Shown here: in pieces, positions 6,595 to 6,779 of the stretch
Position numbering within the stretch: the first letter of the stretch is position 1
Layout: each line of letters begins with the position of its first letter
NCBI GenBank assembly: GCA_013043945.1
Contig: JABEUW010000225.1
Location: 1 to 6,779, forward strand
Reading direction: 5' to 3'
Origin: Vulcanimicrobiota bacterium
GTDB lineage: Bacteria; Vulcanimicrobiota; Vulcanimicrobiia; Vulcanimicrobiales; Vulcanimicrobiaceae
DNA length: 6,779 nt
Position numbers and translations under genes: made by a program
Notes under the pieces: model-generated
Seen by the model: the letters and a program-made list of their open reading frames with translations, nothing else
The model's database searches: none
What the model was told of the DNA's origin: nothing

Positions 6595-6616
6595 AATCTG
6601 TTCCGCATCACGCCCC

Positions 6617-6779
6617 CTAGCGAACCGACTCGGCCGGGCCGTAGATTCTTCGCTTGAAGTCGACGATTTTCTTCTGTATCTCAAGCATCGAATCGCGCAC
6701 CAGGAGTTTGTTCCCCGAGGTTAGCGTGACGACGGTATCGGGCGTCTCCTCGACGGCTTCGATGAGGTCGCTGTTGACC
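6617..6779 (-). CDS. flbD: Flagellar protein FlbD, C-terminal part (5' end outside window)
   Basis: An open frame enters from the right edge and ends at TAG (6619-6617), giving 53 codons that start VNSDLIEAVEETPDTVVTLT. It continues with SGNKLLVRDSMLEI and ends in a basic helix, KKIVDFKRRIYG. This matches FlbD, a protein of about 60 to 80 residues found upstream of motA in many flagellar clusters. Typical members read like L-N-x-x-x-I-x-x-V-E-x-x-P-D-T-x-I-T-L-x-x-G-x-K-x-x-V-x-E-S. The missing N-terminus is probably only 10 to 20 residues. The role of FlbD is not well established; a swarming-linked SwrD family in Bacillus is related and affects stator power. Position 35 bases before motA fits such a stator-linked role. 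Identification rests on pattern and context. Confidence 0.88.
   Translation of the reverse strand, partial: VNSDLIEAVEETPDTVVTLTSGNKLLVRDSMLEIQKKIVDFKRRIYGPAESVR

Larger units (their letters stand above)
797..6779 (-). other. Flagellar operon flbD-motA-motB-fliM-fliN-fliO-fliP-fliQ-fliR
   Basis: Nine genes in the same direction are separated by 35, 9, 9, 6, 21, -4, -4 and 6 bases. Overlaps or stop-start proximity at most junctions, and weak ribosome sites for motB, fliN, fliQ and fliR, point to translational coupling within one transcript. The products assemble into neighbouring parts of one machine: stator, switch and export gate. No internal promoter or terminator was recognised, and transcription must begin beyond the right edge. 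Confidence 0.85.

Noticed and set aside
797..6779. Possible undescribed system, CRISPR array, mobile element or RNA gene inside the cluster
   Set aside because: Every stretch longer than 35 bases is accounted for by recognised flagellar genes. I saw no direct-repeat arrays, transposase motifs, tRNA-like folds or attachment-site duplications.

Overview
The window holds one compact flagellar gene cluster on the minus strand, plus the 3' end of an unrelated beta-propeller gene on the plus strand. Reading 5' to 3' on the minus strand, the order is flbD (5' end cut by the window edge), motA, motB, fliM, a FliY-like fliN, fliO, fliP, fliQ and fliR. The plus-strand gene enters from the left edge and converges on fliR, leaving 33 bases between their stop codons.

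The cluster encodes a stator (MotA/MotB), two rotor-switch components (FliM and a two-domain FliN/FliY) and the membrane core of the flagellar type III export gate (FliO, FliP, FliQ, FliR). FlbD is a small protein that commonly heads this block. Gaps are 6 to 35 bases, and the fliO/fliP and fliP/fliQ pairs overlap by 4 bases. This points to one polycistronic unit with translational coupling. No promoter is visible inside it, so it probably lies upstream of position 6779. Two start codons are non-ATG: TTG for motA and GTG for fliP.

The organism is a GC-rich bacterium that is not a typical gammaproteobacterium. The flbD-motA-motB-fliM-fliN(Y)-fliO-P-Q-R order and the CheC-plus-SpoA architecture of FliN resemble Firmicutes, Actinobacteria and related deep lineages. 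Together with the streptogramin-lyase-like propeller this would fit a group such as Candidatus Eremiobacterota, but that is a guess the sequence alone cannot settle.

I see no undescribed system here. The points most worth a second look are: a FliY-like protein whose CheC-type phosphatase motifs look degraded and which lacks the usual N-terminal CheY-binding peptide; the absence of fliL between motB and fliM and of flhB after fliR; and a Vgb-like propeller whose visible part has no histidine, so it is unlikely to be a working streptogramin lyase. No gene-free stretch exceeds 35 bases.
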